In this document: positions 48,412 through 57,068 of the stretch, in pieces
Layout: each line of letters opens with the position of its first letter
Numbering within the stretch: the stretch's first letter is position 1
Origin: JACTMZ01 sp044359955
GTDB lineage: Bacteria; Verrucomicrobiota; Verrucomicrobiia; Chthoniobacterales; JACTMZ01
Assembly (NCBI GenBank): GCA_044359955.1
Contig: JBIKLF010000016.1
Location: forward strand, 1-60,091
Reading direction: 5' to 3'
DNA: 60,091 bases
The notes under the pieces: generated by a model
Told to the model about the DNA's origin: nothing
The model's input: the letters and a program-made list of their open reading frames with translations, nothing else
Databases searched by the model: none
Made by a program: the position numbers and the translations under genes

Positions 48412-49698
48412 ATGACCAAACCCTTCAGCCTTTTCCTCGCCCTGCGCTACCTTCGCCCGAAGCGCACCTTCCTCAGCCTCATCACGGTTATTTCGATCCT
48501 CGGTGTCACCATCGGCATCATGGTCCTCATCCTCGTTATTTCGGTCATGACCGGCTTCGAACAGGAACTGCGGCGCAAAGTCCTCGGCTTCGACGCACAC
48601 CTCGTGGCCGGCGGTGAATCGGTCATTTTTGACTGGCCGGCCCAGGCCGCGCAGATCCGCGCGGTCGAAGGGGTCACCGGCGTGGCCCCTTTTGTCCAGG
48701 GCCCCGTGCTGGCCGAATTCATGGGGCGCCGGCTCGCCCCGAAAATTCGCGCCATCGACCCCGAGGTCGAACGTGAGGTCACCGCTCTGCAGGACTTCAT
48801 GGTAGCGGGGGAGCTGAAACTCGAGGGCAATGAAACCGTTCTGGGATCCGCTCTGGCCGGCATTCTCGGCGTGGGCGTGGGCGACACCATCACCATCTAT
48901 TCGCCGGGGAACTTGAATGAGATCATTGACGGGATCAACGCCATGGAACAGGGCGGGGACAAAGCCAAAACGGCCGGTGAACTGCGCGAAATGATCCTTC
49001 CACTCGAACTCACCGTGACCGGCATCTTTTCCTCCGGACGTTACCTCTACGATTCGGAATTCCTCCTCGTGCCCTTGCACATCGGCCAGGAACTCTACGG
49101 ACTCGGCGACGGAGTGCACGGGCTCACCATCAAAACTGTCCACCCCTACGAAGCCGCCGCCATCCGGACCCGTATGGAGGGACGCATCGATCCGGCTTTG
49201 GGCGTCTCGACCTGGATGGACATGAATCGCGAACTCTTCGAAGCGATCCACATGGAGCGCAATGTCATGTTTTTCATCCTGCTCTTCATCGTCATCGTCG
49301 CCGCCTTCGGGATCATGAACACCCTCATCACCGTCACCGTGCAGAAAACGCGGGAGATCGGCATTCTCAAGGCCTTGGGCGCCCGCACCGGACAAATCAT
49401 CAGCGTCTTCGTCGGCCAAGGTATCGTGGTCGGCCTTTTTGGCACGGCCATCGGGCTCGGTCTCGGCATCTGGCTCGTCCAATACCGCAACCAAGTCAGC
49501 CAGTGGCTCTCTGGCGTCCTCGGCATTGAAATCTTCCCGCAATCCATTTACCAATTCGCCGAAATTCCCGCCGAGATCGTTCCCTCCGACATCGCCATCA
49601 TCTGCGCCAGCGCCTTTGCCATCTGCACCGTGGCCGCCGTCATTCCCGCCTGGTTCGCCGCCCGGATGGATCCCGTCAGCGCCCTGCGCTACGAGTGA
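48412..49698 (+). CDS. LolC/LolE-family ABC transporter permease
   Basis: 428 residues. The N-terminal FLALRYLRPKRTFLSLITVISILGVTIGIMVLILVISVMTGFEQELRRKVLG is diagnostic of the lipoprotein-releasing family; a large periplasmic domain follows (about residues 50-270), then three helices and the C-terminal PAWFAARMDPVSALRYE. Would release lipoproteins from the inner membrane. The ATPase partner lolD is not next to it; the next genes are on the other strand. Confidence 0.88.
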   Translation: MTKPFSLFLALRYLRPKRTFLSLITVISILGVTIGIMVLILVISVMTGFEQELRRKVLGFDAHLVAGGESVIFDWPAQAAQIRAVEGVTGVAPFVQGPVLAEFMGRRLAPKIRAIDPEVEREVTALQDFMVAGELKLEGNETVLGSALAGILGVGVGDTITIYSPGNLNEIIDGINAMEQGGDKAKTAGELREMILPLELTVTGIFSSGRYLYDSEFLLVPLHIGQELYGLGDGVHGLTIKTVHPYEAAAIRTRMEGRIDPALGVSTWMDMNRELFEAIHMERNVMFFILLFIVIVAAFGIMNTLITVTVQKTREIGILKALGARTGQIISVFVGQGIVVGLFGTAIGLGLGIWLVQYRNQVSQWLSGVLGIEIFPQSIYQFAEIPAEIVPSDIAIICASAFAICTVAAVIPAWFAARMDPVSALRYE

Positions 49699-49741
49699 TA
49701 CGATACAGGCGGCGGCTCCCGAGGCCCCGCCCTCCCGGGTT

Positions 49742-50287
49742 TTACCCCAGCAGAAAAAAACCCGCCGCCCCGCCGGCCAGAATGGTCAGCGCCGGATTGA
49801 TGCGGGTAATACTTAAAATCACAGCCACGGCCGCACCGATCCCGAGGGTGAGCAGATTAAAATCCCAATCTTTGGCCGGATTGTAGCTCGCGGTTTTACC
49901 CAGTGCGTAACAACCGGCGAGCATAAGCCCGATGACAATAGGTGCCATTCCCCGTTGGACTGCATCACGCCAAGGAGAGCCTTCGGCCGCATCCCAAACC
50001 TTGCTCACAAAGTAGCAGAGCAAGCAGGCGGGAAAGAAAAAAGCGACCAGCACCGCAAGCAACCCGGCCACCCCGGACACCTCGTAACCGATGAGCGCCA
50101 CACATGTCATATTCGGCCCCGGAGCCAGTTGACCAAGACTGTAAATCTCGGCGAACTGCGTGTCGGTCACCCAATGGTGTCTTTCCACCGTGACGTGCTT
50201 CATTTCCGGCAGAACCGCGGTTCCGCCTCCTACGGCGAGCAGTGAAAGGAGGGCAAAGACGTTGACCAGCTCAACGATCTTGCTCAT
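49742..50287 (-). CDS. Chromate transporter, C-terminal-type half
   Basis: 181 residues, ATG 50287 preceded by a strong ribosome site (GGAGG). CHR-domain motifs FALLSLLAVGGGTAVLPEM and YSLGQLAPGPNMTCVALIGYEVSGVAGLLAVLVAFFFP are visible. It overlaps the partner half by 4 bases. Such paired short CHR proteins form a heterodimeric anion transporter, often for chromate efflux; actual substrate not shown by the sequence. Confidence 0.85.
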   Translation of the reverse strand: MSKIVELVNVFALLSLLAVGGGTAVLPEMKHVTVERHHWVTDTQFAEIYSLGQLAPGPNMTCVALIGYEVSGVAGLLAVLVAFFFPACLLCYFVSKVWDAAEGSPWRDAVQRGMAPIVIGLMLAGCYALGKTASYNPAKDWDFNLLTLGIGAAVAVILSITRINPALTILAGGAAGFFLLG

Positions 50288-50844
50288 GCCGCCTCCTTTT
50301 CCGTGCGGGGACGGTGCATCCAAACAGCCAGCGGCGCAACCGCGAGCAAGGTAACCAGCAAGGAGACATGAAAAATCCCGACCAGCACAAAGACAACCAC
50401 GACAAAGACAAGGTCCTGCGGACGGATCAATTGTTTCCACCCGATCTTCAGCGTCACCTGCAGGAGCAATCCGACCGCCGCCGCCGCCACGCCGGTCAGC
50501 ATCACCGCAACCTTGGGATCATGGCGCAACGCCACGTAAGCAAAGCCGAGCGCGGTGACAATGACCGCTCCGGGCAGGATCATCCCAAGGGTTGCCACCA
50601 GCGCACCCGCCGGCCCGCGCAGTTTGCGTCCGACAATCACGCTCATGTTCGTGGAGTTGAGACCGGGCAAGGTTTGCGCGATTTCCAGCGCCGCCATGAA
50701 ACCGTCCTCATTGAGCCACTTCTCTTTTTCCACCAGAGACCGCCGCAAGTAGGCGACAATGCCGCCGCCGAAACTGGTCACCCCGATCAGGGCGAAGACA
50801 CTGAACAGTTTGCCCAGTGAAACCCGCGGCGTGGCGTCATTCAT
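50284..50844 (-). CDS. Chromate transporter, N-terminal-type half
   Basis: 186 residues, ATG 50844. FSVFALIGVTSFGGGIVAYLRR and ALEIAQTLPGLNSTNMSVIVGRKLRGPAGALVATLGMILPG match the first CHR domain. Five to six membrane segments. Upstream of and coupled to the second half; its own start overlaps the CYTH-like gene's end by 8 bases. Confidence 0.85.
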   Translation of the reverse strand: MNDATPRVSLGKLFSVFALIGVTSFGGGIVAYLRRSLVEKEKWLNEDGFMAALEIAQTLPGLNSTNMSVIVGRKLRGPAGALVATLGMILPGAVIVTALGFAYVALRHDPKVAVMLTGVAAAAVGLLLQVTLKIGWKQLIRPQDLVFVVVVFVLVGIFHVSLLVTLLAVAPLAVWMHRPRTEKEAA

Positions 50845-51709
50845 GGTTGACCACCGGCTTGTTCCCCAGTCCGTAAACCAACGCCGTCTTGGTCGTCCCG
50901 AGCAGAACCCAATCTTCCGCCGTCTTCTGCAGCTCTTTGTGGAAGGCCGCCGCTTTTTCCAGCGTCCCCTCCGGCACGGCGTCCGACCTGTTGAATTTGC
51001 ACTGGAAAGCGAATTCCCCGCAGACCGGCGTCTCCAGCTTGCGACTCCGCCACACCGCGATCGTCGTCTTCCCTGTGTAGTGATGACCGAAATGCGCCAG
51101 GCCGACATTGACCTGCACCTCCTCGACCGCCATATCGTTGACCAGTTCGATTGGCGCATCCCCTTTTTCTTCGATGGAGCGGAAAGCGGGGAAAGCGTGG
51201 GTGATATTTTTCAGCGCGAAATTCATCGCCTCCCGCGGCAAAGCCAGCACCGAATTGTGCGAATAAATCGAGCGGATGTCGCCCAGACGGTCCGGGCAGG
51301 GCAGAAGTTCCTCTTTGAATTTGATCCGCGTCTCCCCGGCCAAGGCCGGACGGACATCGACCGCCGCAGCCTTGGCAAAATCCGGATGCCGGAACTTCAT
51401 CGTCAGCTCCGGCGTCCCCGCCGGCCAACCGTCCTTGTAAAGCGTGCGCAACCGCACAATGAAGTGATTGTTGTAGAGGTCGAAGGTCGGCGTGTCGAAA
51501 AAGAGCACCTCGCGCACCTGGTTGACAAAAGCATCCTCCGACTCCCCCAACTTCACATCGAACTGCTTGGCCACCCGCTTGACCACCTGCCAGAAATCCT
51601 GGAAAGCCTGCGGCGTGGTGAACCGCTCCGGGTGCAGCAGAATCTTATACTCCCGGTAGTGCAAGTCATCGTGCGGGCTGTTCGAAGGATCTTCGGCGAA
51701 TTCGGGCAT
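50837..51709 (-). CDS. CYTH-like protein of uncertain function
   Basis: 290 residues from ATG 51709 (MPEFAEDPSNSPHDDLHYREY). Alternating basic/acidic strands such as REYKILLHPERF, VLFFDTPTFDLYNNHFIVRLRTLYKDG and ELTMKFRHPDF recall the triphosphate-tunnel (CYTH) fold, with CGEFAFQCKFNR as a late strand. The canonical ExExK motif is only partial. Chromate genes follow in the same direction by overlap. I cannot assign a reaction. Confidence 0.5.
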   Translation of the reverse strand: MPEFAEDPSNSPHDDLHYREYKILLHPERFTTPQAFQDFWQVVKRVAKQFDVKLGESEDAFVNQVREVLFFDTPTFDLYNNHFIVRLRTLYKDGWPAGTPELTMKFRHPDFAKAAAVDVRPALAGETRIKFKEELLPCPDRLGDIRSIYSHNSVLALPREAMNFALKNITHAFPAFRSIEEKGDAPIELVNDMAVEEVQVNVGLAHFGHHYTGKTTIAVWRSRKLETPVCGEFAFQCKFNRSDAVPEGTLEKAAAFHKELQKTAEDWVLLGTTKTALVYGLGNKPVVNHE

Positions 51710-51784
51710 ACCCGCCACTAAACCACTGCACCCTGCCAAAATCCACCCCCGTTATCGCCTCCGCTGCGGCCCCTCCCCCTTGCC

Positions 51785-52195
51785 TCACCAACCGGACAAC
51801 TCGTCAGCCGGACGCAGAATTTCCAAACCCGGAATGTGATCGAAATGACGATCATCGGTCAGCACCGCCGCCCCGCCCGCTTGGGCGCAAGCCGCGATCA
51901 GGCAATCCTGCGACGGTAGCGTGATGCCGCGCCGGTCGAGTGACCACGCCAACTCGGCCGCCCGCGCCCACGTGGGATGACCCGTGGGGATCATGATCAG
52001 CACATCGAAGAAGGCACGCAGGTGCCGCCGGATCCGTTCGACCCGAAGTCCGCGCTCGACTTCCAAGCGCACCATCCCGCACGTGGCCACATCGGTCGAT
52101 CCCGCCCACGCGCCGAGCACGGCGACGGGATCGAGCCCTCGCCGCAGCAGCCCGATGTAGACATTGCTATCGACCAAAACGCTTCCGCTTTCCAT
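51785..52195 (-). CDS. vapC: VapC-type PIN-domain toxin
   Basis: 136 residues. PIN acidic residues are seen in VLVDSNVYIGLL, VRLEVERGL, LPSQDCLIAACA and LTDDRHFD, enough for an active RNase. Its start overlaps the antitoxin gene by 29 bases. Type II toxins of this family usually cut tRNA or rRNA. Intact, unlike the relic at 24.4-24.7 kb. Confidence 0.82.
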   Translation of the reverse strand: MESGSVLVDSNVYIGLLRRGLDPVAVLGAWAGSTDVATCGMVRLEVERGLRVERIRRHLRAFFDVLIMIPTGHPTWARAAELAWSLDRRGITLPSQDCLIAACAQAGGAAVLTDDRHFDHIPGLEILRPADELSGW

Positions 52196-52445
52196 GGACC
52201 CTCCTTGCCTTGTCGTCCTCCTTCGGCTCCGCGACCCTCAGCGCCGCCACATCGTAGGAAGGCTCGACCGCAGCCCGCAACTCGGACGGAGAAAACGGAC
52301 TCGCCGCCGCCACCATGGCCCGGAACCCCGCCTTCCGCGCCATCTCCCGCAGCGCCATATCGACAGCCTCGGTTTTGCTTTCGCAACCGTGCGCCGCCAT
52401 GACTCTCGCCAAAAGCGCCCCATCGATGTGCATCGTCATCTTCAT
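52167..52445 (-). CDS. vapB: VapB-type antitoxin
   Basis: 92 residues from ATG 52445 (MKMTMHIDGALLARVMAAHGCESKTEAVDMALREMARK), the ribbon-helix-helix domain of VapB antitoxins, with a basic C-terminal tail for toxin binding. The start codon lies inside a perfect 10-bp palindrome (52444-52464), the probable autoregulatory operator. Partner of the overlapping vapC. Confidence 0.78.
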   Translation of the reverse strand: MKMTMHIDGALLARVMAAHGCESKTEAVDMALREMARKAGFRAMVAAASPFSPSELRAAVEPSYDVAALRVAEPKEDDKARRVHGKRKRFGR

Positions 52446-52464
52446 GCCATACCCGGTATGGCAT
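52444..52464. promoter_or_regulatory. Operator palindrome over the vapB start
   Basis: Arms atgccatacc (52444-52453) and ggtatggcat (52455-52464) around one central base, perfect dyad. The start codon of vapB (52443-52445) overlaps one arm. Placement and symmetry suit binding of a VapB dimer to repress its own operon. Confidence 0.6.
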
Positions 52465-52604
52465 TGTCCCCACCCCCGCAAGTTTTTTCTCAAAAAAGAG
52501 GATCCCCCCGCCCCCCTCTCAAATACGAAATTTTGAATCGCCCCATCCGCGCCGATCTCAAATCTGAAATTTCAAATCCCCCATCCCCGCCCCATACTTC
52601 TCCC

Positions 52605-52826
52605 ATGGACCTCGCCCAAGCCGCCGCCGACTGGGAAAAGCTCCGCACGTGGACCATGCCCTTCGGCCGTTTCAAAGGTCGTCCGCTCCACGAACTCCCC
52701 GCGGAATATCTTTGCTGGTTCGAGCAAAAAGGCTGGCCCGATGGCGACCTCGGACGCCTCCTGCAAATCGTCCTCGAAGCCAAACGCCAAGGCGCGGACC
52801 ATGCGTTCGAGCCGCTTCGGAAGTAG
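52605..52826 (+). CDS. DUF3820-family small protein
   Basis: 73 residues, ATG 52605. WTMPFGRFKGRPLHELPAEYLCWFEQKGWPDGDLGRLL matches DUF3820, small proteins once linked to quorum-sensing-regulated virulence factors; function is not established. The stop codon lies in the loop of a terminator hairpin. A pair of ctcaaat...gaaattt words lies just upstream (about 52525-52580). Confidence 0.75.
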   Translation: MDLAQAAADWEKLRTWTMPFGRFKGRPLHELPAEYLCWFEQKGWPDGDLGRLLQIVLEAKRQGADHAFEPLRK

Positions 52827-52840
52827 CGGCTCGAAGTTTT
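52806..52840 (+). terminator. Terminator overlapping the end of the DUF3820 gene
   Basis: Perfect 11-bp stem ttcgagccgct (52806-52816) / agcggctcgaa (52825-52835), 8-base loop containing the start of the TAG stop, then gtttt. The gene end and terminator are thus one element. Confidence 0.7.
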
Positions 52841-52934
52841 CAGTGTTCAGTTTACAGTTTTCAGCAAGGCCATTGAGGCGTTTACTTTTACCCTTCCGAA
52901 CTGACCAAACACCGAACACTGAAAACTGAAAACT
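52836..52934. repeat. Inverted pair of the gaaaactgaaaact repeat
   Basis: agttttcagtgttcagttta then cagttttcag (52836-52864) is the inverse of gaacactgaaaactgaaaac (52914-52933), flanking a 49-base spacer. The pair separates the DUF3820 gene from slyD and could fold into a long stem. Confidence 0.65.
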
Positions 52935-52942
52935 GTCCGACA

Positions 52943-53458
52943 ATGAAAGTCTCCAAAGACCACGCCGTTTCCTTCGACTACGAAGTCCGCAACAGCCGCT
53001 CCGAGCTGCTCGACAGTTCCACCGAAAGCAGACAACCCCTGTCCTACGTCCACGGCTACGCCAGCATTGTGCCCGGACTGGAAAAAGCCCTCGAAGGCAA
53101 AGTGGCCGGCGACCAACTCGACGTGACCGTTCCGCCGGTCGAAGCCTATGGGTTACGCGACGAACGTCGGATGGGTCAGGTCGAACGCTCCATCTTCCCC
53201 GCCGGGGCCGAAATCAAGCCCGGCATGCGTTTCCAAGCCACCAGCCAGCACGGCGCCGACAATGTCGTGGTTGTGGCCGTCGAAGGTGACACCATCACGG
53301 TTGACGCCAACCATCCGCTGGCCGGCGAAACCCTCACCTTCAGCGTCACCATCCGCGACGTCCGCCCCGCCACGCCCGAAGAAATCGCCCATGGCCACGT
53401 CCACCACGCCGCGGCCGACGAAGGTTGCTGCGGCGGGGGCGGTTGCGGCTGCCACTGA
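52943..53458 (+). CDS. slyD: SlyD-type FKBP peptidyl-prolyl isomerase
   Basis: 171 residues. FKBP strands (VSFDYEVRNSRSELLDSS, PLSYVHGYASIVPGLEKALEGK), the IF chaperone insertion (about residues 72-122) and a metal-binding tail (HGHVHHAAADEGCCGGGGCGCH) are visible. Combined folding catalyst and nickel-type metal chaperone in related bacteria. Upstream is an inverted repeat pair. Confidence 0.92.
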   Translation: MKVSKDHAVSFDYEVRNSRSELLDSSTESRQPLSYVHGYASIVPGLEKALEGKVAGDQLDVTVPPVEAYGLRDERRMGQVERSIFPAGAEIKPGMRFQATSQHGADNVVVVAVEGDTITVDANHPLAGETLTFSVTIRDVRPATPEEIAHGHVHHAAADEGCCGGGGCGCH

Positions 53459-53460
53459 CC

Positions 53461-53901
53461 ATGCGCCCCGCTGGAGGGCGGCCGTCCCCGGCCGCCGCAC
53501 TCGACGAAGTCCGCGCCATCTACCGCGACCTCGCCGCGCGTCCGATCGAGCGTGACTGCCAACTACGCACCGAGTGTTGCCATTTCAAACTCACCGGCAA
53601 AACCCCGTATCTCACCCGCGGCGAAGCCCTCCTCGCCGCTCGCGCCTTCAAAGCCACCGGACGCAAAACGCTCCCCTCCCGCTCCGACGGCGCCTGCCCT
53701 CTCCTCGATCCACAAACCTCCCGTTGTCTCATCTACGAGGACCGCCCCTTCGGCTGCCGCACCCACTTCTGCGCCGCCGCCGGCGGACCCTACGCGCGCC
53801 GCGAAGTGATCGACCTCATCCGCCGCCTCGAACAAATCGACGAACAACTCGGGGGCAACGGCCCGAGAGCGTTACCCACCGCGATTTCCTCCATGCTGTA
53901 G
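53461..53901 (+). CDS. YkgJ-family cysteine-cluster protein
   Basis: 146 residues, ATG 53461. Cysteines at DCQLRTECCHFKL, ACPLLDPQTSRCLIYEDRPFGCRTHFC form the CxxxxxCC...C...C...C...C pattern of YkgJ-like zinc/iron-chelate proteins. The N-terminal MRPAGGRPSPAAALDEV is encoded by a GC palindrome (gcggccgtccccggccgc). The TAG stop comes from the tgtagcggcgg repeat that follows. Function unknown. Confidence 0.75.
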   Translation: MRPAGGRPSPAAALDEVRAIYRDLAARPIERDCQLRTECCHFKLTGKTPYLTRGEALLAARAFKATGRKTLPSRSDGACPLLDPQTSRCLIYEDRPFGCRTHFCAAAGGPYARREVIDLIRRLEQIDEQLGGNGPRALPTAISSML

Positions 53902-53961
53902 CGGCGGTCTGTGACCGTCGCTGCCTTTGCTCTGTAGGGTCCGGCGGTCACAGACCGCCGC
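53899..53961. repeat. Inverted pair of the cggcggtctgtgaccg repeat
   Basis: Arms gcggcggtctgtgaccg (53901-53917) and cggtcacagaccgccgc (53945-53961) are perfect. Lies between the YkgJ-type gene and the convergent tyrS, and may act as a bidirectional terminator. Same family as 9944-9968 and 34022-34046. Confidence 0.8.
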
Positions 53962-54006
53962 CACATCCCCACTCAGGTTTCAAGTCTCCGCCTTCCGCCC
54001 TCGTCT

Positions 54007-55179
54007 TCACCCCACCCGCACCGCCCGCGTCTTGTCCAAACGCAAAATCCCCGTCCCCGACAAATCCAGCATCGCTTTCGGATCGGTCACCTTCTCCCCG
54101 CGCCACTGCACACTGCCTTGCACCACCAGCCGCCGCACGTCGCTGCGCGATTTGTTCTGCCCGAAGCACTGCGCGTAAGCCTCGACGCCCGCCGTGATCA
54201 CGTCGATCAGCGGCACCGCCGGAGCAAACGCCGGCAACTCCGCATTTTCCAAATCACGCCCGCTGAAACGTTTTTCAAATTCCTCAAGGGCCTGACGGGC
54301 AACGTCCGCAGCATGGAAACGCTCGACCAGCGCCCGCGCCAATTCCTTCTTGGCCGCCATCGGATGGTCGCCCTTGGACAACTCGCATCCGAGCAACTGC
54401 GTATACCAACGCCCCATCAATTCATCCGAAATGCTCATCACCTTGCCGAACATCTCGCCCGGCGCCTCGTTCACCCCGATCGCATTGCCGAGGCTCTTGC
54501 TCATCTTCTGCGTGCCGTCGAGCCCCTCGAGGATCGGCAGCATCATTGCCACCTGCGCCTCCTGTCTTTCCTCTTTCTGCAGATCGCGGCCGACCATGAT
54601 GTTGAAGAGCTGGTCGGTTCCCCCCAGTTCCACATCGGCTTGGATGACCACCGAGTCCCAGCCCTGCATGATCGGATATTGCAACTCGTGCGCCCGGATC
54701 GGGTGTGACTTCTCCATGCGCTCGCGAAAATCTTCCCGCTGCAACATCTGCTGCAAAGTCACCCGGCTGTTCAGCTTGATCACCTCGGTGAAAGTCATCT
54801 TCTGGAACCACTCGCCGTTGAACACAACCTTCGTCTTGGCCCGATCCAACACCTTGAATGCCTGCTCCTGATAAGTCTTGGCGTTGGCCAGCACGGCTTC
54901 GTGGGTCAGTTGCGGACGCGTCGCCGACCGGCCGCTCGGATCGCCGATCATCGCCGTGAAATCGCCGATGATGAGAATCCCCTCGTGCCCCAGATCCTGG
55001 AACTGCCGCAGTTTTTGCAGGCCGACCGTGTGGCCGAAATGGATGTCCGGCGCCGTCGGATCGACCCCCAGCTTGACCCGCAGCGGACGTCCCGCGGCGA
55101 GTTTCTTTTTCAGTTCCTCGCGACTGATGACCTCCGCGCAACCGCGACAGAGTGACTGCAAAACTTCGTCGGGATTCAT
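54007..55179 (-). CDS. tyrS: Tyrosyl-tRNA synthetase
   Basis: 390 residues. The class I signatures are HFGH (APDIHFGHTVGL, replacing HIGH) and KMSKS (GTQKMSKSLGN), with GGTDQLFN in between and an S4-like tail (SRSDVRRLVVQGSVQWRGEKV). This is the TyrZ-like bacterial subgroup. Charges tRNA-Tyr. A small secreted-protein gene lies 4 bases upstream in the same direction. Confidence 0.95.
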   Translation of the reverse strand: MNPDEVLQSLCRGCAEVISREELKKKLAAGRPLRVKLGVDPTAPDIHFGHTVGLQKLRQFQDLGHEGILIIGDFTAMIGDPSGRSATRPQLTHEAVLANAKTYQEQAFKVLDRAKTKVVFNGEWFQKMTFTEVIKLNSRVTLQQMLQREDFRERMEKSHPIRAHELQYPIMQGWDSVVIQADVELGGTDQLFNIMVGRDLQKEERQEAQVAMMLPILEGLDGTQKMSKSLGNAIGVNEAPGEMFGKVMSISDELMGRWYTQLLGCELSKGDHPMAAKKELARALVERFHAADVARQALEEFEKRFSGRDLENAELPAFAPAVPLIDVITAGVEAYAQCFGQNKSRSDVRRLVVQGSVQWRGEKVTDPKAMLDLSGTGILRLDKTRAVRVG

Positions 55180-55183
55180 GCGC

Positions 55184-55702
55184 TCAACGGGGCCGGTTGA
55201 GCAGGTCGCGCACTTCGTCGATGGTCAGCGAGCCGCCCGAAGGATTGACCGCATCAATCGAGCCCTGCGCCTTGCCGCGGGCGAGGAATTCGCGGGTATT
55301 GTCTTTGCCGGTGGCGTCGCGCAGCGGGGCCGAACGACCTTCGTCCACCGCGGCCCGCGTCTCGAAAGCGCGCGAGGAGTAGTCGCGATCGGCCAGCACA
55401 TAACGGTTCAACTCGCGGGCCGCCTCGGTCGCATAAACTCTCTTTCCGAACCAGGGATTGCGGATGCCGAGGAATTCGCGCGTGGTGAATTCCTTGGTGC
55501 GGGCCGCTTTGACCCCCGTGTATTCGCCCGCGCCTTGGAATTCACGCCCCTCGAATGGCTTGGCGGAAAACGCTTTGGCGCCCATCGGATTGGCCCGATC
55601 CCGATCCGGGTTCATGATACGGTCCATCATGCGCTGTTCCTGCTGCTGGGCGGCAGCGGTCGCGGCAAAGAACATTGCCAGCGAGATGAGGCGACTTAGC
55701 AT
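55184..55702 (-). CDS. Secreted protein of unknown function
   Basis: 172 residues from ATG 55702 (MLSRLISLAMFFAATAAAQQ), a clear signal peptide. The mature part has a repetitive F/K pattern (GAKAFSAKPFEGREFQGAGEY, TKEFTTREFLG) and ends in SLTIDEVRDLLNRPR. No family recognised. Divergent from the GT2 gene with about 50 bp between, and upstream of tyrS by 4 bases. Confidence 0.65.
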   Translation of the reverse strand: MLSRLISLAMFFAATAAAQQQEQRMMDRIMNPDRDRANPMGAKAFSAKPFEGREFQGAGEYTGVKAARTKEFTTREFLGIRNPWFGKRVYATEAARELNRYVLADRDYSSRAFETRAAVDEGRSAPLRDATGKDNTREFLARGKAQGSIDAVNPSGGSLTIDEVRDLLNRPR

Positions 55703-55755
55703 TCCCCTTGCATAACCGAGCCCCGTCCCGCCTGCAACCTCCGCTGCCGACTGAT

Positions 55756-56712
55756 ATGACTCCAACCACCCCCTCCCCCCGCGTGGCGGCCGCCATGGCC
55801 ACCCACCGCCGCGAGGCCCAATTACAACGCCTGCTCGAAGCCCTCGGAAAGAGCGACCTGCCGCTGACCGGTGGTATTTTTGTGGCCGACAATGCCTCGT
55901 CGCCGGAAACGCGCACGGTCTGCGAGGCCGCGTCCGGCGTCACTTGGCTGCCCCGGCCGGTCAACAACGGACCCGGCCCCGCGTGGAATACCGCCGCGGC
56001 CCAAGCCTTGGAAAATCCGGACGTCACCCACGTTCTTGTGCTCGACGATGACGTGGTTCTTCCCGCGCATGCCCTGAACAGACTGCTCGAAGCGCTCGTC
56101 ACCACCGGCGCGGCAGCTTCCGCCCCGCTTCTTTTCGACGAGAAGAACCGCCTCTGGGCCTTTCCCGAACCCTGCGAGGTTGCCCTGCGCGCAGCCATCC
56201 GCCGCACCCACACCCAAGAGGAATGCCGCCAGGCTTTCGGCGATGTCCCCCACCCATTCTGCTGGGCCACCGGAGCCTGCATGCTTTACACCCGCCAGGC
56301 CTTCGAGACCTTGGGATTTTTCCGCGAGGATTTCTGGATACTGGGTGAGGATCTCGAATTTTCTATGCGTGTCGCCTCGCTCCTCGGCGGCGTGTTCACC
56401 GCCGCCGTCGCAGTGCCACACCTCCCGCCTCCGGCCAAAACAGCCGCCGTCCGCACCTCTCACCGGCTCAAGTTCCTCGCCCTCCTGCAGAATCTTTCCT
56501 ACCTCGCCTTCCACTCCCCGCACCGTGCGCACCTGCGATCCTATCTCGCGGGCAACTTCAAACGCTACGTCCGCACCGAAGGTTGGGCTCCCGGCACCTT
56601 ATGGGATGGCTGGTGCGCGTTCTACGAGGGCGCGCTCTGGAAACAACCCGCCGGAACCGCGGCCGGCGCCCGCCTGCGGGAACGCGCGGCGCACCGCCTC
56701 GACGAGAAATGA
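55756..56712 (+). CDS. GT2-family glycosyltransferase
   Basis: 318 residues from ATG 55756. GT-A fold: VAAAMATHRREAQLQRLLEAL, the DxD motif VLVLDDDVVLP, the acceptor-side GEDLEFSMRVA and C-terminal helices. Closest in style to GlfT-type galactofuranosyltransferases, but the donor sugar is not determined. Coupled by ATGA overlap to a small metallopeptidase gene. Confidence 0.82.
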   Translation: MTPTTPSPRVAAAMATHRREAQLQRLLEALGKSDLPLTGGIFVADNASSPETRTVCEAASGVTWLPRPVNNGPGPAWNTAAAQALENPDVTHVLVLDDDVVLPAHALNRLLEALVTTGAAASAPLLFDEKNRLWAFPEPCEVALRAAIRRTHTQEECRQAFGDVPHPFCWATGACMLYTRQAFETLGFFREDFWILGEDLEFSMRVASLLGGVFTAAVAVPHLPPPAKTAAVRTSHRLKFLALLQNLSYLAFHSPHRAHLRSYLAGNFKRYVRTEGWAPGTLWDGWCAFYEGALWKQPAGTAAGARLRERAAHRLDEK

Positions 56713-57068
56713 AACACCTCGCTGCCGCGCGCCGCATCGTGGTGCAAACCCTCCATCATCTCCCCGCCGAACTGCGCGACGCGGCGCGTCAGGTTCCGGT
56801 TTGCTTCGAAGATTTGCCCGATGATGCCTTGCTCGCAGACGGACTCGATTCCGACATCCTCGGACTCTTCGTCGGCGCACCGCGCCACGAACACGCCAAC
56901 GATCCGGGGCCCCCGCCCCAAATCATTCTCTATCTCGAAAACATCCTCTTGGAATGCGAGGAAGCCGGCACGAGCTTCAACGAAGAAGTGCGCCGCACCT
57001 ACCTCCACGAACTCGGCCACTATCTCGGCTTGGACGAAGAAGCCCTGGCCGACCGCGACCTGGACTGA
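56709..57068 (+). CDS. Minimal zincin metallopeptidase
   Basis: 119 residues. HELGHYLGLDEE near residues 99-110 gives the HExxHxxGxxE site of the small bacterial zincin family (DUF1025-like). No signal peptide. Its stop overlaps a repeat-driven duplication: the 29 bases spanning its 3' end recur at 57174-57202. Start overlaps the glycosyltransferase stop. Confidence 0.78.
   Translation: MKHLAAARRIVVQTLHHLPAELRDAARQVPVCFEDLPDDALLADGLDSDILGLFVGAPRHEHANDPGPPPQIILYLENILLECEEAGTSFNEEVRRTYLHELGHYLGLDEEALADRDLD

Noticed and set aside
49699..49741. Terminator between the LolC-type gene and the convergent chromate gene
   Set aside because: GC words present do not form a convincing stem with a T run on either strand.
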